Assembly (NCBI GenBank): GCA_003254905.1
Contig: QANU01102192.1
Location: 62,001-126,000, forward strand
Direction of reading: 5' to 3'
Length of the DNA: 64,000 nucleotides
Origin: Nissolia schottii
Lineage: Eukaryota; Streptophyta; Magnoliopsida; Fabales; Fabaceae
Below the pieces are notes generated by a model, which did not search any database, was not told the origin of the DNA, and was given only the letters and a program-made list of their open reading frames with translations. The position numbers were made by a program, and so were the translations under genes. Positions 13,217 to 25,840 of this stretch are shown here, piece after piece (the first letter of the stretch is position 1; every line of letters begins with the position of its first letter).

Positions 13217-13217
<1 letters not shown>
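10088..13217. other. Intergenic desert
   Basis: Three kilobases of AT-rich sequence. No open frame has family-like content, and I found no tRNA, snRNA or known microRNA sequence by eye. I see no clear transposon ends. Confidence 0.5.
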
Positions 13218-13274
<57 letters not shown>

Positions 13275-13275
13275 T
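13218..13275. repeat. (ATT)n microsatellite
   Basis: About 19 uninterrupted ATT triplets. Confidence 0.97.
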
Positions 13276-13742
13276 CTTTTTGACAAGTAAAAAACACCTA
13301 AAAGAATATAAGTTCTTATGTAGTTGTCCGAGGATTATGAAAATATATAAGAATCCTAGTTAAGAAACGAAAGATCGAGTGGAGTGTTGAGCAAGCTAGC
13401 CAACTTTAGCAGAGCCTTTTCCCATTTCTTGAGCAGTGCAATTAATCAGTGTTTGAATTAAGATAATGTGTGAAAGTGTATAAAAACATGTCTGCAATTA
13501 TATGTAGGGTCGGCTTCACCTTAGGGATCATATATATTATTGCTCATTGTGTAAACATTCAGAATTCAGTTGATCTGCTGAGCCTATAAGGAAAAAAGGA
13601 ATTTCAGTAGTAGATTTTAAAAATATTAGCATTAAAAACTCATAAAGTTTGACTTTTAATGTGGAAAAGTTTTTTTCTTTTAAATAGAAAGGCTCCTATT
13701 GGGATTTAAAAAGTACAATAGTGAAAGCAACGGCTGGGAGAA

Positions 13743-13927
13743 AGAATTTTGTGGGTTTGATATCTTTTTCTCCCAATTTTTTTTTGTAGTTTTTAGTGAG
13801 ACTTTACCTATCTTGTTGATTTATTGGTGGTCGCGGTAATAATAATCATTTTCTGAATTATTTGCTGTTGTTTTTCAGGTTCGGTGAAATCAAATTTGGA
13901 CTTAAATGAAAAAAAAAAAAGATAAAA
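13743..13927 (+). mobile_element. Retroposed insert with A-rich tail and 19-bp target duplication
   Basis: A 185-bp insert ends in an A-rich tail. It is flanked by an identical 19-mer, aaagcaacggctgggagaa, at 13724-13742 and 13928-13946. Long direct repeats plus an A tail are the mark of LINE-machinery retroposition. The insert has no clear Pol III A box near its start. GGTTCG at about 13879 is only a partial B-box match. It may be a SINE-like copy, a truncated LINE end or a retrocopy of a short transcript. Confidence 0.75.
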
Positions 13928-13976
13928 AAAGCAACGGCTGGGAGAAGGTGGTGTGTGAGTCAAGACTATTCTTTTT

Positions 13977-14276
13977 TTAAATATGTTTTTAGTTCATTAA
14001 AAATTATAAATTTTGTATTTTACGCTTTAAAATTTTTTGTTAGAAAATAGTTCATGACAAATTTTTTTAGTAGGATTTAGTCATGTCGTTAGGATGAGTT
14101 ATTAATTGTTGACGTAACAGTCAACTTAGTCACTTGCACATGACTGTTAAGTGACAATACATATGACTATTATGTGGTCAATTTAACAGACTAAATTTGT
14201 CAAGACTACACTTTAACAAAAAAATTGATAAAACACAAAATTTATAATTTTTCAGAAATTATAACATATTTAACCC
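13977..14276. mobile_element. Small inverted-repeat element (MITE)
   Basis: The left end begins ttaaatatgttttt and contains aaaaattataaattttgt. The right end, reverse-complemented, begins gggttaaatatgtt and contains the same aaaaattataaattttgt word. The outer limit falls in T runs, so the target duplication cannot be read. About 300 bp and non-coding. Confidence 0.55.
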
Positions 14277-14280
14277 TTTT

Positions 14281-15249
14281 TTTCAAAAGAGTGAGAAATT
14301 TAGCATTACAAATTTAGCTTTGCCATTCTATCCCAACCTGTCATTTAGCCGCATTTCTCTACCGAGGTTAAATGCAGACAAAAATGTGGCTAATTCTCGT
14401 ATGTGATTTAATCACTTGAAAAAGTTATGGCTAAAATTAGGCACATGTTTTTGCATCTAGCCACACTTATTGAGCGTTACTAAATGAAAATGCACCATAC
14501 AATCAAAGTATCCTAACCTCATGTAGCACATAACTAGCCTAGTTTATACTATTCTCATGACTTGGACAAATCATTTATTTACATTAAATATGAATGTTTC
14601 GCACCCAAGAAAATTAAAATTGTTTCCTTTATATCATTTTCCCACCTCTTTCCTGCTGTCGTTCTTGTACAATAGTCATATGGCAACGAGTTCACATCCA
14701 ACAAGTTTCCACAATGGACTTTTGTCCAAAATGCTCAACTACCAACCATGACTTTCTAAACCCCTCGTTTTGGTAACTTGTGTGACTAAATTTTATACTG
14801 TTACATTCCCCTCAAATCTGAGGCAACTTTTGGCTTTAATCATTCATTATTATTAACCCCCCCCTTTCTTTGATTGAAGTGCAACCTAATAATACCTAAT
14901 AATTAACAAATTCCAACCATATGTGAGCGGCAAATCTTATCAGCCAAGATTTGGATTTTGTAGCCAAATTTCTACCAACAAACACGCATGGACAACCTAG
15001 CTAGTGACTGAGCTACATATAACGAGAGTAATTTTTTTATTCAAGAACATTACAACTATCAAAGTTTACTTGTTTGATTTTGATTGACTTTTGATTCTTA
15101 TTCATCAAGCAATTTAAGTTTATACCAACAATATGGTTTGATCCTAATGAAACTAATGCAATGCAAATTTCAGTTCACTATCACCCAAAAATACTCATTG
15201 AATAAGGGGTTAATTTAAAGTGATCAGGTTTAAATATCTCTTGATTACA
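14281..15249. other. Intergenic DNA
   Basis: AT-rich DNA without a supportable gene. Short open frames near 14.6 kb have no family features. Confidence 0.5.
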
Positions 15250-15450
15250 CTACTACGTTTAATATTAGAGACACATGAATTGAGACAGAAAAAATTTATG
15301 TCTCTCTAAACTTTAATTTTATGTTTCTCAGACAAAAATTTTCTTTTTTCTCTATTCCACATTTAATGAGGTACATAAAATATAAAATTTTTATGTTTCC
15401 ATGTCTTTTTCCTCCTATCCCTTCTCTTATACCAAATGAAATCTTAAAGA
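15250..15450. mobile_element. Possible MITE related to the one at 54.97 kb
   Basis: The left side has gtttaatattagagaca. The right side, reverse-complemented, has catttggtataagagaagg. The unit near 54965-55113 has similar ends (gtttagtactagggaca and catttggtattagataaatg). I could not define a target duplication. Confidence 0.4.
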
Positions 15451-18279
15451 TACTAAACATTAATTCCATGCTCTGCTACACCATGTAGCAGCCAAACACA
15501 ATAAAGTAGATACAATAATTAAAGAAATTCCATTTACCAAATTGAAAAGAGATATGCATTATTACCAACTCATTTCCCTTCATTTGTCAGGATTTGCAAA
15601 ATGCTTCGTGTCAAAGTAGGAATCAGTTTCAGCTCAGCTCTTCCCTTTAGTGGGTGTAACAATAACAATAGCAACATATTTGTCCCAGCGTGGTTATGAT
15701 AAAGGTCATATACTAATTCAAATCGTACACAATATTGTTCTGTAATCTCTACTCTATGATTGTTTCCAGAAAAAGAAAAAGAAAAAGGAAATAAAATTGG
15801 CCACTCTCCTTGTCATTAGGCTTTTGATTTGCTTTTCAAATACTCCACCTCTACACATGCATGCTTTAGTGAGTTCCTACTTAGAAGAATCAAAGAAACT
15901 GGAAAAAGCTCTTCCTTTCCTGTAACAGGTATCCTTAGAAGCATTTTTTTTTTAAAATTCAAATTCAAATAAATTAAAGATCTTGAGAATACATCTTCCC
16001 ATTTGGTTATGCTTTTCAAAAGGTGGGTTTGGGACATAAGAAAATGTTGAATCCACATGGCTCATGAACAAATGCTCGTTACAAAGTATTTGGATATTCC
16101 ATGGAGAGAAATTATTTGTAGTTATTTTACCTAAGACATTGTGTTGTCTCAGTCTTTATTTATTATTGAATGAAATTTTAATATGTTTGCACTTATTGGG
16201 ATCTCATCCAACAATAAATAGGTAATGAGTTGAAATAATGTGTCATATATAATGAGTATAAATAACATACTTATTCCTTTGATGACATGTAAGTATGTAA
16301 CACAATAAAAATGAGTATGAATTAAGTTTTACCAATTTTAAAAAGATTTCACTTGTTCAAAATATTTATGTCTTTTTCTCTCATAACATAATTAAACATG
16401 ATTATATTTACAATAAAAAAGATTCATTTATTTGTATCTTTTTTTTCTCATAACATGATTAAATGTGACCATATTTAATGAGATGATTATTCATTCCAAA
16501 TTGAAAAAGAAAGATGGGGGTAAGTAATGGTCATCAAGGATGGTCAATTTTTTTTCTTTTAATTTAATACTACTCGACAATGGCATTGCTTGGTGAGGTG
16601 AGGGCAGAGGGACAAAATAATTTGAACATGACAAAAGAAGGGTAGGGAAAATCCATGGGAAGGGTCAAAAATGGTAGTGGAGGGTATGAATGAATGGATC
16701 CATATCACAGCAGGGGTAGATGTAAGTTGACCTTTAGTGACTTGACTTCAATAACAAAAAAAGTGGGGTGGGTGTTAGTGTTGTGCATTTTATAATGATG
16801 AAAAATCATTTTGTTCATAGTGGCAGTTGTTTTTGGTTTCCATGTGGTTGATGCTATTGCCATGCTATGCTATTTGCATGCATGTGTGTATCATCACACT
16901 CTGCATCTTCCATCGCATGCTTCTTTTGGGGCCCATGCACCCTTTCCTCCGTTTCACTATTTCAAACTTTTTGGTCCCTCAAATTAAACAGTGTTACAAG
17001 TTTAGCCTTTCAATTAATTCTCGTATGTTAACTCTTAATTGAGATGATGATGTGGTCGTTAAGTGTCATGTTTCATCCACCTAACATAAATTGAAGCAAA
17101 GTATTTCAATAACTTCAACACAAACACAAAAATGAAGCCCCAAATTATCTCACACACTCCTTTTTAATAGAGATTAGTTATCTAATTTTGGATTGTCTAC
17201 AGATATATTTTAAATACAACATTTAATTGATTTAAGGGTTTGCTTTAGATTTGTTTTCAACAGAAACACGAGCTACTTGTATAATATACGCAAAATTTTT
17301 CGAAAAACTGGCATCATAATTCACAATTTTTAGTTTAGTGAGGCAAATAAAACGTGATGTCAGTAGTTCAGCATTCGTTCTTGAGCATGAGAATTGTGGG
17401 AAAAAAATTTAATCAACATTAAAATAATTTTATTCTATAATAAACCAACTCAACTTCAATTAGAGTGATAGGAATATAGTAAAAACTCTAAATATTTAGT
17501 CGCCTATTAAAAAGTAAAACAAAAAACAAAAAACAAAAAAAAAGTTATAACACGAAACCCAATTTCGATAGCGCGGCCACTAGAGTGGACCACCTTGCTC
17601 TGCTGGGTTGGGTGCCCCAAAGGAACACCACATTTTTGTGCTTCTGATGCTCTTGCTCTACATACATGCACACTCTTACTCAGATTCGTTCCTTTATTTA
17701 TTTTTATCCAATTTGACTCGCTTGCCTTCAGTTAAATATAAAGATTTACTTTGGGTACAAATCTTTTCTTGATCTTTGCCTATGTCATACCTATTTACTT
17801 ATTATTATTCTCCCTATAATATTCATGGCATCATGAACTGCATGCATAATCAAATTTGTAGACCAAAGAATCTCTTCGTGTGCTATGATCTTACGGATCT
17901 AGTTGATCCGCAAAATGAGAGTGAGGGATTATGAAAAGTGGGGAAAAAATTTATGGTAATTGGTCTTCATCTTCATGCATATTTTACAAGGCCTTTTCTT
18001 TTTTTATATATATATTTTTACCTAAATGTCCCTCTCGGTTATCTTACTCAGAAAGAGAAAACATTTTCTTTCGGAATTTTATCCGAATTATAATCTTGGC
18101 GCCTCTCCTGGTGGGATCATTAGGGATCGCCTTGAAAATTTTATATCAATGTTCAGTCATAATATTAGGTCTTGCCATATTACTTTTGCTAAGTTTTAGG
18201 GTATCTTTGCTAGCATTGTGGTGTGGTTTTCAGCAAGTGAAATGTGTTATAAATTTTCCTCATAATCTCTTGGACTTGT
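15451..18279. other. Intergenic desert
   Basis: AT-rich sequence with no convincing gene. A plus-strand open frame of 138 codons at 17931-18347 is hydrophobic and low in complexity, and I do not accept it as a gene by itself. Confidence 0.5.
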
Positions 18280-18291
18280 CACCCTCGCTTC

Positions 18292-18474
18292 TTGCTAGTG
18301 AAGGTTATTATCGGTATTATGGTATCCAACCTAACAGTCAAGGTTAAACATATTATTAGGAAAACGAATTCTTGTACTGATATGTTGGTCAAACATGACC
18401 ACAAATGCTTTATAGATTTTCACCATTATGAATTTGTTCTTAATTTTTTTATCTTTAGCTCTCTTAGCCGATAG
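18292..18474 (+). mobile_element. Trace of a non-LTR retrotransposon RNase H domain
   Basis: The frame reads VKHIIRKTNSCTDMLVKHDH around 18336-18395. This resembles the conserved HxLREANSCADxLAKxG block at the end of the RNase H domain of plant LINEs. Nothing upstream can be joined to it with confidence. It looks like a short decayed remnant. Confidence 0.4.
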
Positions 18475-18499
18475 GGCTAATACTTTGTTCCCTGCATTA

Positions 18500-20658
18500 T
18501 TGGAATGTAGTCTTCTTGTTGTCTAAACAAAAATAGCCCCATTTTTTTTTCTTTTAATAAGTGATATCACTGTCACACTCCAATTGCTTTTACATTAAAG
18601 AGTAGCAGTAGCACGAAATTGATGACCACATTGATGAATTTTAATTTCCTTTGGCCAATGCCTTTCTTGTGATTAATCGAAAGTCTACATAGGGTCATCT
18701 ACAAAAAAGTAGGCAGATGCAACGTTACTAGCTAGCTAAGCTATCAAAATCATTCAATAGGGAAGAAGAAAAAAAACAGGGCATGGCCCTTGAATTTGGT
18801 GGTTCATGTGCGAGGCTAACAGGTTTTACAACCCATGATTTTGGTTAAAATTCATGTCGCACACAGAGCACAACAGGGTATAGAAAAGAAATTGGAGGGG
18901 TCGATATATTTGATTATGATATGAAATGAAAACGATGTTTTGAGAACGGAAAAAGGCATAATTGATATAGAAGAAGAAATGGACAAGTCTATACTACTTT
19001 GTGTTGATTAATTGTCACCAGAAATTCTTGATAAGGTTGATGCAGCCCTTGCAGGATCCCATTTCTTTATTATATAATGGAAGGGATTGTCTCCACATTT
19101 TGGTTTTGTGAGAGTCACTTTCTGATAGCAACTGAAGTGAAAAACTAGATTAATAATTATTAAAAGCATAATAAGAATTAACCCCATGTAGGGAAAAGTT
19201 GAGTAGCTATTTTGTATTTGTTAAAAAATAATGGGGTAATGTGGCCTCCTAAGGCTAAGGTCCTAACCAAATAAATGCAAATTGCTTACGAAACAAGACT
19301 TAAAATTTCTAACTTTGTTAGTTTCTCCAGCTACTCAGATTGTGAGTAGCTTTTATTTTGTATCATGAAATGATTGGTTAGTGATGAAAAGAAGTTAGGC
19401 AATTTCCGGTTGAAGTAGTTAAAGGAGTTACTGTATCTTTTGTTAATGTCATTTGCAGGGAGAATGGACAGAGTGAATTTTCCGAAAATTTTGCTGTTTT
19501 GATCAAATAACTTAATTTGCACTGTTTTTTTTTTTTCTTCGGTAATTTGTTTCGCTAATTGCATTACAACCAAAACAAAAAAAAAAAAACAAAAATATCA
19601 GTCAATATTACAATAATCTCTAAGTTATTAGGACAAAAAACATACCTAACAAAATTAGGAAGGCCTCACCAAAAACCTCTAACAAAAATCCATGCAAGAG
19701 GAAAAAAAAATTGTAACTATGACACATAACTCACTTGATACTATATAACAAATTCTAATTAAATTATACATCATAATTTGATTCACCTACATTAATACAG
19801 ATTTCAAACTCTTAAAATTTTGTTGAATATAATAAGAAGTTTGATTTGGGAAAGGGCACAACTGGCATGCGCACACACAAGTCAAAAGAGAAGCAGAAGT
19901 GGGTGCTACATGGAGCAAGTTAGTTATAAAAGTTGGGATGGGATTGACAATTTAATTGGCGGGGCCATGGCTTTGAAAAGATTGGAGTGGTCATGGCGTG
20001 GACAAAGTATTTTCCAATCACAAAGAAGAGGAAGGGGGAAAAAAAAAAAGAAGAAAAAGGGGGAATATGTAAAGAAGGTGCATGTGCCTAAACTGAATTA
20101 TTGAACCATATAGAAGCCACGAAATAGTATCTAATGTCAAAATCTTAAGGGTGGGTGGGGGAAATGTGTCTCTGGCACCCTCATTTTCAGACCACTCGGT
20201 GCCCTCACTGCTAGCTTTTGAAATCAACTTGTACCTTAACCAAGGACCATTTTCAACTTGAGCTCAATAGTAGTAGTGTTTGCAAGTTACTATTGCGAAT
20301 TGCTAAAGAAAAAGGCACTTAAACCTAATAACATGACAAAATTATCCCCAACTCCAACCAAATATTCCTTTTTTCTACAAAAAAGAAAAAGAAAAATTGG
20401 ACTGGCATGATTTTGCTAAAGCATTGACAAAGTAGTAGCCCAGTCAGTAGCAGTACTAGAATCCTCTGGGCTTGGACAAAGTGGGTTTCATTTAAAGCCC
20501 ATTTCGGTGACAACCCTTAATAACGGATCCACTGCCTACTGAGACAGGCCCAAAGTAGCTGGTCCAGCCCAATAACGGAGTATTTTGTTTCCATTTATTT
20601 AATTTTTCGACCACCGTCACGATAGTCAATACTCAGAAGATGAATATTTTTATGCAAC
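18500..20658. other. Intergenic DNA
   Basis: No supportable gene. An A/G-rich run lies at 20036-20060. Open frames here lack family content. Confidence 0.45.
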
Positions 20659-20666
20659 TTTGTAAG

Positions 20667-21249
20667 AACGGATGCACATGGGTCCAGATCAACTCATGAC
20701 CCAAATCAATCTAATCTAACATAAATTAATATTTTTAAGTTGGGTTGAATCATTGAGTTGATTTGGGTTATTTTTTTTATGAACCCAATTTTAATTGAAT
20801 TAGATATTGGGTTTTTAAATTGAACTCGCATATTTGACTCGATGACTTAATTGCCATATTTTTTATATAAAAAATAAAAAATTATTTTTTCCTTACTCCC
20901 TCATTCATCCCAATCACATTCTATCATGATCACGTTTTGGGAGGAAATTAAATTTTGAAAGAAGATGTGATGATTGTAATATAAAATCTATTCTAGTGAG
21001 TAGTTTTTGTTTTGAAATAGAAAATTATTATGTTTTTTGTGTTGACATTAGTCAGTGTTAATTTTTCTCTTTAAAATAAATACAATCTGATTGTCTGGCT
21101 CAATCCAATCCAATTAACATCGGGTTAGGTCGGGTCGGGTTTGAAATATTTTTTTAAAAAATCCGATCTAACCCAACCCAAGTTCATTTACTCAGGTCAA
21201 ATTTTATTTTACCCTAAACCCAACCCGACCCAACCTGCGTGCACCCCAA
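20667..21249. mobile_element. hAT-like MITE, 8-bp target duplication with one mismatch
   Basis: The left end aacggatgcacatgggt pairs with the reverse-complemented right end ttggggtgcacgcaggt. The flanks are tttgtaag (20659-20666) and tttgttag (21250-21257). Near the right end are repeated CGGGTTGGGT-type words, typical of plant non-autonomous hAT elements. Non-coding. Confidence 0.7.
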
Positions 21250-22082
21250 TTTGTTAGTCTGCCCTTGAGCGGTGGCTTATAGGGTGGACTATAGGGCCTT
21301 TTATTTTCCCAATTTTTTTCACATTATCCTCTCAAAGGAGACAATTTAGTATTGTGAGACACTCAAATATTAATAGTGACGAATTCATAAAAAATTTTGT
21401 ATGGGGACTAGATTGCATAAATATAACAAGAAATTTCGTATAATTATATTTTATGTATAAAAAAATATATTAATAAAAAAGGACAAAAGAACAATTTATA
21501 ATTGTATTATTCTAGTAGGTTGCGTTGTTGCAAAGCTTGTGGTGTCAATTGACTTGCTTGAGTGTTCAACAGACAATAATGATTGATAAGATTAGTGTCG
21601 AGGTAGCGGTGTTGCGGGCTCAAAGGTGAGCGGATGTGTTTCTTGTGAGATGGGGCAATACTAGAGTTGTACAAATGAATATCAATCACGAAACAATAAG
21701 GAGTGAGTTTATGGGAAAATAAAAGGTGCAAAAAAGGGAAAAATTATTGTGTAGTCATATAGCGTCATACTTGATATTCTCTCAACCACACAATGCATCA
21801 TATTTTAAATCCACCACTTAAAACTCAAATGTCTTTCATTAAATAGATTTAAGAATATTAAACACGGTGCTTCATAGCCATTAGGGCTATCAAAATGAGC
21901 TTGACCCATTTACCCAGTTAAATGGACAGGCTTTACATGCAAAAAATAGGTCCGTGAAAATTTGAAAAAAAAAAGGTCCGATCTGTTTAAGCCCGTGATT
22001 TTTTTTTAAAAAAAAATCAAAAGGTACCCGTAAGAGCTGTAGCATAACAATATTTCATTGGAATATAAGGGTTATATAATTG

Positions 22083-22084
<2 letters not shown>

Positions 22085-22124
<40 letters not shown>
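22085..22124. repeat. (AT)n microsatellite
   Basis: About 20 AT units inside the insertion that splits the hAT-like element. Confidence 0.95.
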
Positions 22125-22129
<5 letters not shown>

Positions 22130-22199
22130 TTATTTTAGTAACAAACTAAATTGCTAAGTTGTTTTAGTTATAATTAAAACATTTTTTAGATATTTTAAA

Positions 22200-22236
22200 A
22201 CCTGTTGCGCATCGCGCGGGATTAGACTCTAGGTGT
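22200..22236 (+). mobile_element. Possible Helitron 3' terminus
   Basis: A GC-rich potential hairpin (tgcgcatcgcgcggg) is followed about ten bases later by CTAG, the layout of plant Helitron 3' ends (hairpin, short spacer, CTRR). The base after CTAG is G, not the expected T, and the hairpin is imperfect, so this is tentative. Confidence 0.35.
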
Positions 22237-22650
22237 TAATTAAATACATTCTCTTGTTATCTTTTTTTTTCTATCAAAGCTTTGTAAATAGCTTCTTAAT
22301 TGAAAAATGCTATTATTTATATACCTATCTAAAATTAAAGATTTCGTAATTACAATAAAGAGATAAAGACGAAAAAACCATAAAACCTTAATTTTTTTCT
22401 ATTTATTACCATCAAAAATATATCCTCAAATTTTACTTAAACTATTTTTTCTGATTAATTAATAGATAGACGATAAAAAATAGTTAAAAATGACCGCGCA
22501 TACTTATTCACAAATAGACCAAAATTTTAATTTTGTTTTAAAAAAATAAACGGGTTAACGGGCTAGCCTGTTTAAGCCTGCGGACCGACCATAAACAACC
22601 CGAATAAAAGCATAATTTTGCTCGGCCCGTTTGACACCCCTAAGTATAGT

Positions 22651-25149
22651 NAAAGAAAAGGGAATAAAATAAACATTTAAAAAATGGGGTAAAAGTAATG
22701 AGTATCAATCGCGCAATGAGTATTGTCAAATATCATGTCATGAGTAAATTAAAAATATTTTTATTTATTTAAGTGTTGAACAAGCTTTGGTTAAATAACG
22801 AGGACACAATTATGTATATGCCTATATATTAGAAATAAAATATCAAATTTAGTGGGGGCAAGTGCTCCACCATGCCTAATGTAGATCTGCCCCCGAATGT
22901 CGTCGATTCTACCGTACTCATCACGTTATGATAAATTAGTCCATTAGTTCCCTTATGGCTAAACCAAAAACTTCAGTTGTGATAGACCTTAGTTTTATAC
23001 AGTTGAATTAATTAATAACATTAATATACGAATAGCTAAAAATTTCAGGTTTTATCATTCAACGCCGTCGTTGTCAGTCGGCCAATGAATTAAAGATCAA
23101 ACCAAAATTGTACGTGAATGCCTACCGATTCTCTTGGCCATGAACAGCTCCTGGTCCTCCCAGCAAGCTAGCTTTACCTATTTATTTAAAACATGTTGAA
23201 CTAATGAGCTATTTATTAATGTGTTCATATTAAATTTATTATATTATTTATTCATGATGTCTTTCTTATCATATAAAGTTGAATGCAATCATTAATAGTC
23301 AATATATTTATCGTTTATGTCATATATAAATTTTACATTTTTAATTAATGATAAAGAACTATATTTAACATCACATGATAATAAAAACTTCACTTCAGAA
23401 AATCTATTTTTATAATTTTCGACTTCTGAACTCCTTATTTTGACCCAAAGTAGCAAGGATGACTTTTGTTGGTAGAGAGCAATAAGCTAAATATATATAT
23501 AGGGGGCTTGGGAGTTGGAGGGGGCAGCCCATTTTTCAAAAACAAGATGATGGACAAGTCTTGCAAGTTGTACTTTTGTTGAGTCTTAATTTGGGCTTCT
23601 TTTTGCCTACAACAGTATAACTTATCAATGCCTCGCTTTAAGAAGAAAAAAAAAAAAACAAACGCACCAACTTAATAATACTATGTGTAACAAAATAGTT
23701 GTCCTAGTGACACTCGTTTATGACACTTATTAGCAAATATATTTGTTTAATTTATTATATTACACTATCTTTTGATTTTTTTTGCATAAACTACTTAGGT
23801 GATATATATGCTGAAGTTCAATTATCTTATCTTTCATAATTAAGAACATGGTTTTTCTTCATTGCTTAGGTGAACAATTCATTGCGAAATAGTGAAGGAT
23901 GCAATATTTGACCTTGGCTAGGAAGATCAAAATCATTGCTATGGTGGTCAATAAAACGTACCAGTACGAACCAGTGACCACATAGTACTATGCCATTGTC
24001 ACATTTTCTTTTTCTTGGGGGTGGTAATTAAATGGCACTGTCACATTCTCTTGTTTGACTAACTCTCCTTTTAAAACAAGCTATCCCAAAGTCAAATCAA
24101 ACTCTTTGAATGCTTCTTTCTCCACAAAGAAATATGAAAACTGAAAAATTATAGCATTTGGCAAAGCCAATTCACATATGAAAGAAAGAATATACCAATT
24201 CCTCATACTGAAAATTTAATAGGCACATAATGGCTTTTTTGACATTTACGGACTCCACTAGAAAATGGCATAACTTCGTTCCAATTGCTTTATGACACAC
24301 TTATCCAATATTTTTTTAATCAAATATTATGTTATATAATGCCTATAGCTGCCAAGTCTTGTTAGCCTATAATCTCATATAGGTAGAAGCAAACAAAATC
24401 ATGAAGAAGTCAATGCGTGGTTATCTTATGTACTTTATTAATTATTTCCATTGGAAAATTAAACTACTCTATTTTTCTATTTTAAAACATTTTACCAATC
24501 AATTGCATATCTAAGGCATCATTATCATAAAGATCACATATATTTGAAGCCCTTTTGGACTCATCTTCGCACAGCTATTCTTTTATGAGTTGAATCATGT
24601 ATGCATGCTTTAATTAAATACCGTCTTTAAAAATCTATGTTCCCCTAGTTGGATTTTTTTATATCACCTTCACATCAAGATTATTGATAATACGCCGTAT
24701 TGCTTGCAAGTCCTAATCCAATGACTAATGACTTTTAAAAATTACTTTATTAATGAGGGATGGTGTAGTGTCTTACATTGATAATCATACCATAACAATT
24801 AAAAAAAAATGAACTTCACGATAATGTGTCCCTTACTCGTAGCCTAAAATATGTATTTTTTTTTACAAATCTAAAACGTTCTTCTTTCTTATAGTCGTCC
24901 CATAATTGCCGCTTATAGATTTGGCAATGCCCCAATAATGGGATCCCACATATGTATCACTATCACCATTACAGAAGCAAGTTTCACATGCATACGGTAA
25001 TCCAATAATTATTAGATGAAGTGAAGTACTATGTTATATCATTTTGATAATAAAATTTCAATAAAATCTCTGACGCTCTAACCTTTATAACAGTTGTTTG
25101 ATGAGTTTTGCTAGGTTTGTGATATGACATACAGCACATTCCTTGCCCT
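22651..25149. other. Intergenic DNA
   Basis: AT-rich DNA with one ambiguous base at 22651. No gene, RNA gene or clear transposon end was recognised. Confidence 0.5.
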
Positions 25150-25476
25150 TCAATGTATAAAACGTGCACATTTAAATTCGAAATCAGAAACCAAACCTTG
25201 TTCATCTCCTTCACCATCGTCATCTAAATTCTCCTCCTCTTTGATCAAAACATGAGTGTTCATATCCACTTTCTCGTCAGCATTATGTTCCTCAAATATA
25301 TCATCCTTGATAACCAGAGGAGGAACATTATGAATATGAATATGATGAGGCTGCTTATTGGTTTGGCAGCTATGAATGTACTCATCATAGTAAACATCAG
25401 TGGTTGAGGGTGAATTATAATTGGAAGAAGAGAGGACTTTGGAGTTTACTATAAGTACAAAATATTCTAGTCCCAC
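25150..25476 (-). pseudogene. Acidic open frame, possible remnant of a small host gene
   Basis: A 108-codon open frame with no ATG at its start; it begins at a GTG overlapping the promoter-like module at 25470. The C-terminal half is acidic (IKEEENLDDDGEGDEQ) and looks protein-like. In another frame the next codons read EMNKVWFLISNLN, faintly like the terminal helix of DUF761/DUF4408 proteins (ELNKRVEEFIxxFN). That would mean a frameshifted remnant. I do not recognise it with confidence, and chance is a real alternative. Confidence 0.25.
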
Positions 25477-25512
25477 ATTGGTTAGATTACAAACATTTTA
25501 AGTGTTTATATA
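25470..25512 (+). promoter_or_regulatory. snRNA-type promoter module (USE plus TATA)
   Basis: GTCCCACATTG (25470-25480) is one base from the plant snRNA upstream sequence element RTCCCACATCG. After 24 bp comes TTTATATA (25505-25512). In plants the short USE-TATA spacing is the Pol III (U6-like) arrangement; Pol II snRNA genes use about ten more. No known snRNA follows and no T-run terminator lies close by. Similar boxes also occur at the starts of some plant repeats. Confidence 0.35.
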
Positions 25513-25840
25513 CATTTAGTAATTGTTGTATTGGTAAAAAGAGTTGAGAAAGGAATTGGGCTCGCGCGCATGAGTCCAAACCATTTGGGCTCTTCGAAGT
25601 GCAAATCGATGTTTAATACAGTAAAAAACATCAATAATATTCGATACACATACTCTTAGAAGTTAGAACAAGATCTCCTAACATGTTCTAACTAATAAGG
25701 TGGCAGAATTATAACTAACTGTGTAGGAATTCAAAAAAAAAAAAAAATCAAAGCTGTACAGATGTGAGATAATAATCACTTTCCCACAAAAGCACAAAAC
25801 TCAGTCCAAATCTGAATCCCTTTTGTTGCATCAGTAACTA

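Larger units (their letters stand above)
21882..22642. mobile_element. hAT-like MITE interrupted by a later insertion
   Basis: The left end tagggctatcaaaatg and the reverse-complemented right end taggggtgtcaaacggg match the family of 8919-9268. Both copies share the GGTTAAATGGAC-type left part and the AAATAAACGGGTTA right part. About 500 bp of unrelated DNA (roughly 22017-22520) separates the halves. No clear target duplication remains. Confidence 0.65.

Noticed and set aside
17931-18347. Plus-strand open frame of 138 codons
   Set aside because: Hydrophobic, AT-driven composition with no domain and no splice context. Only the overlapping RNase H-like words downstream are retained, as a weak transposon trace.
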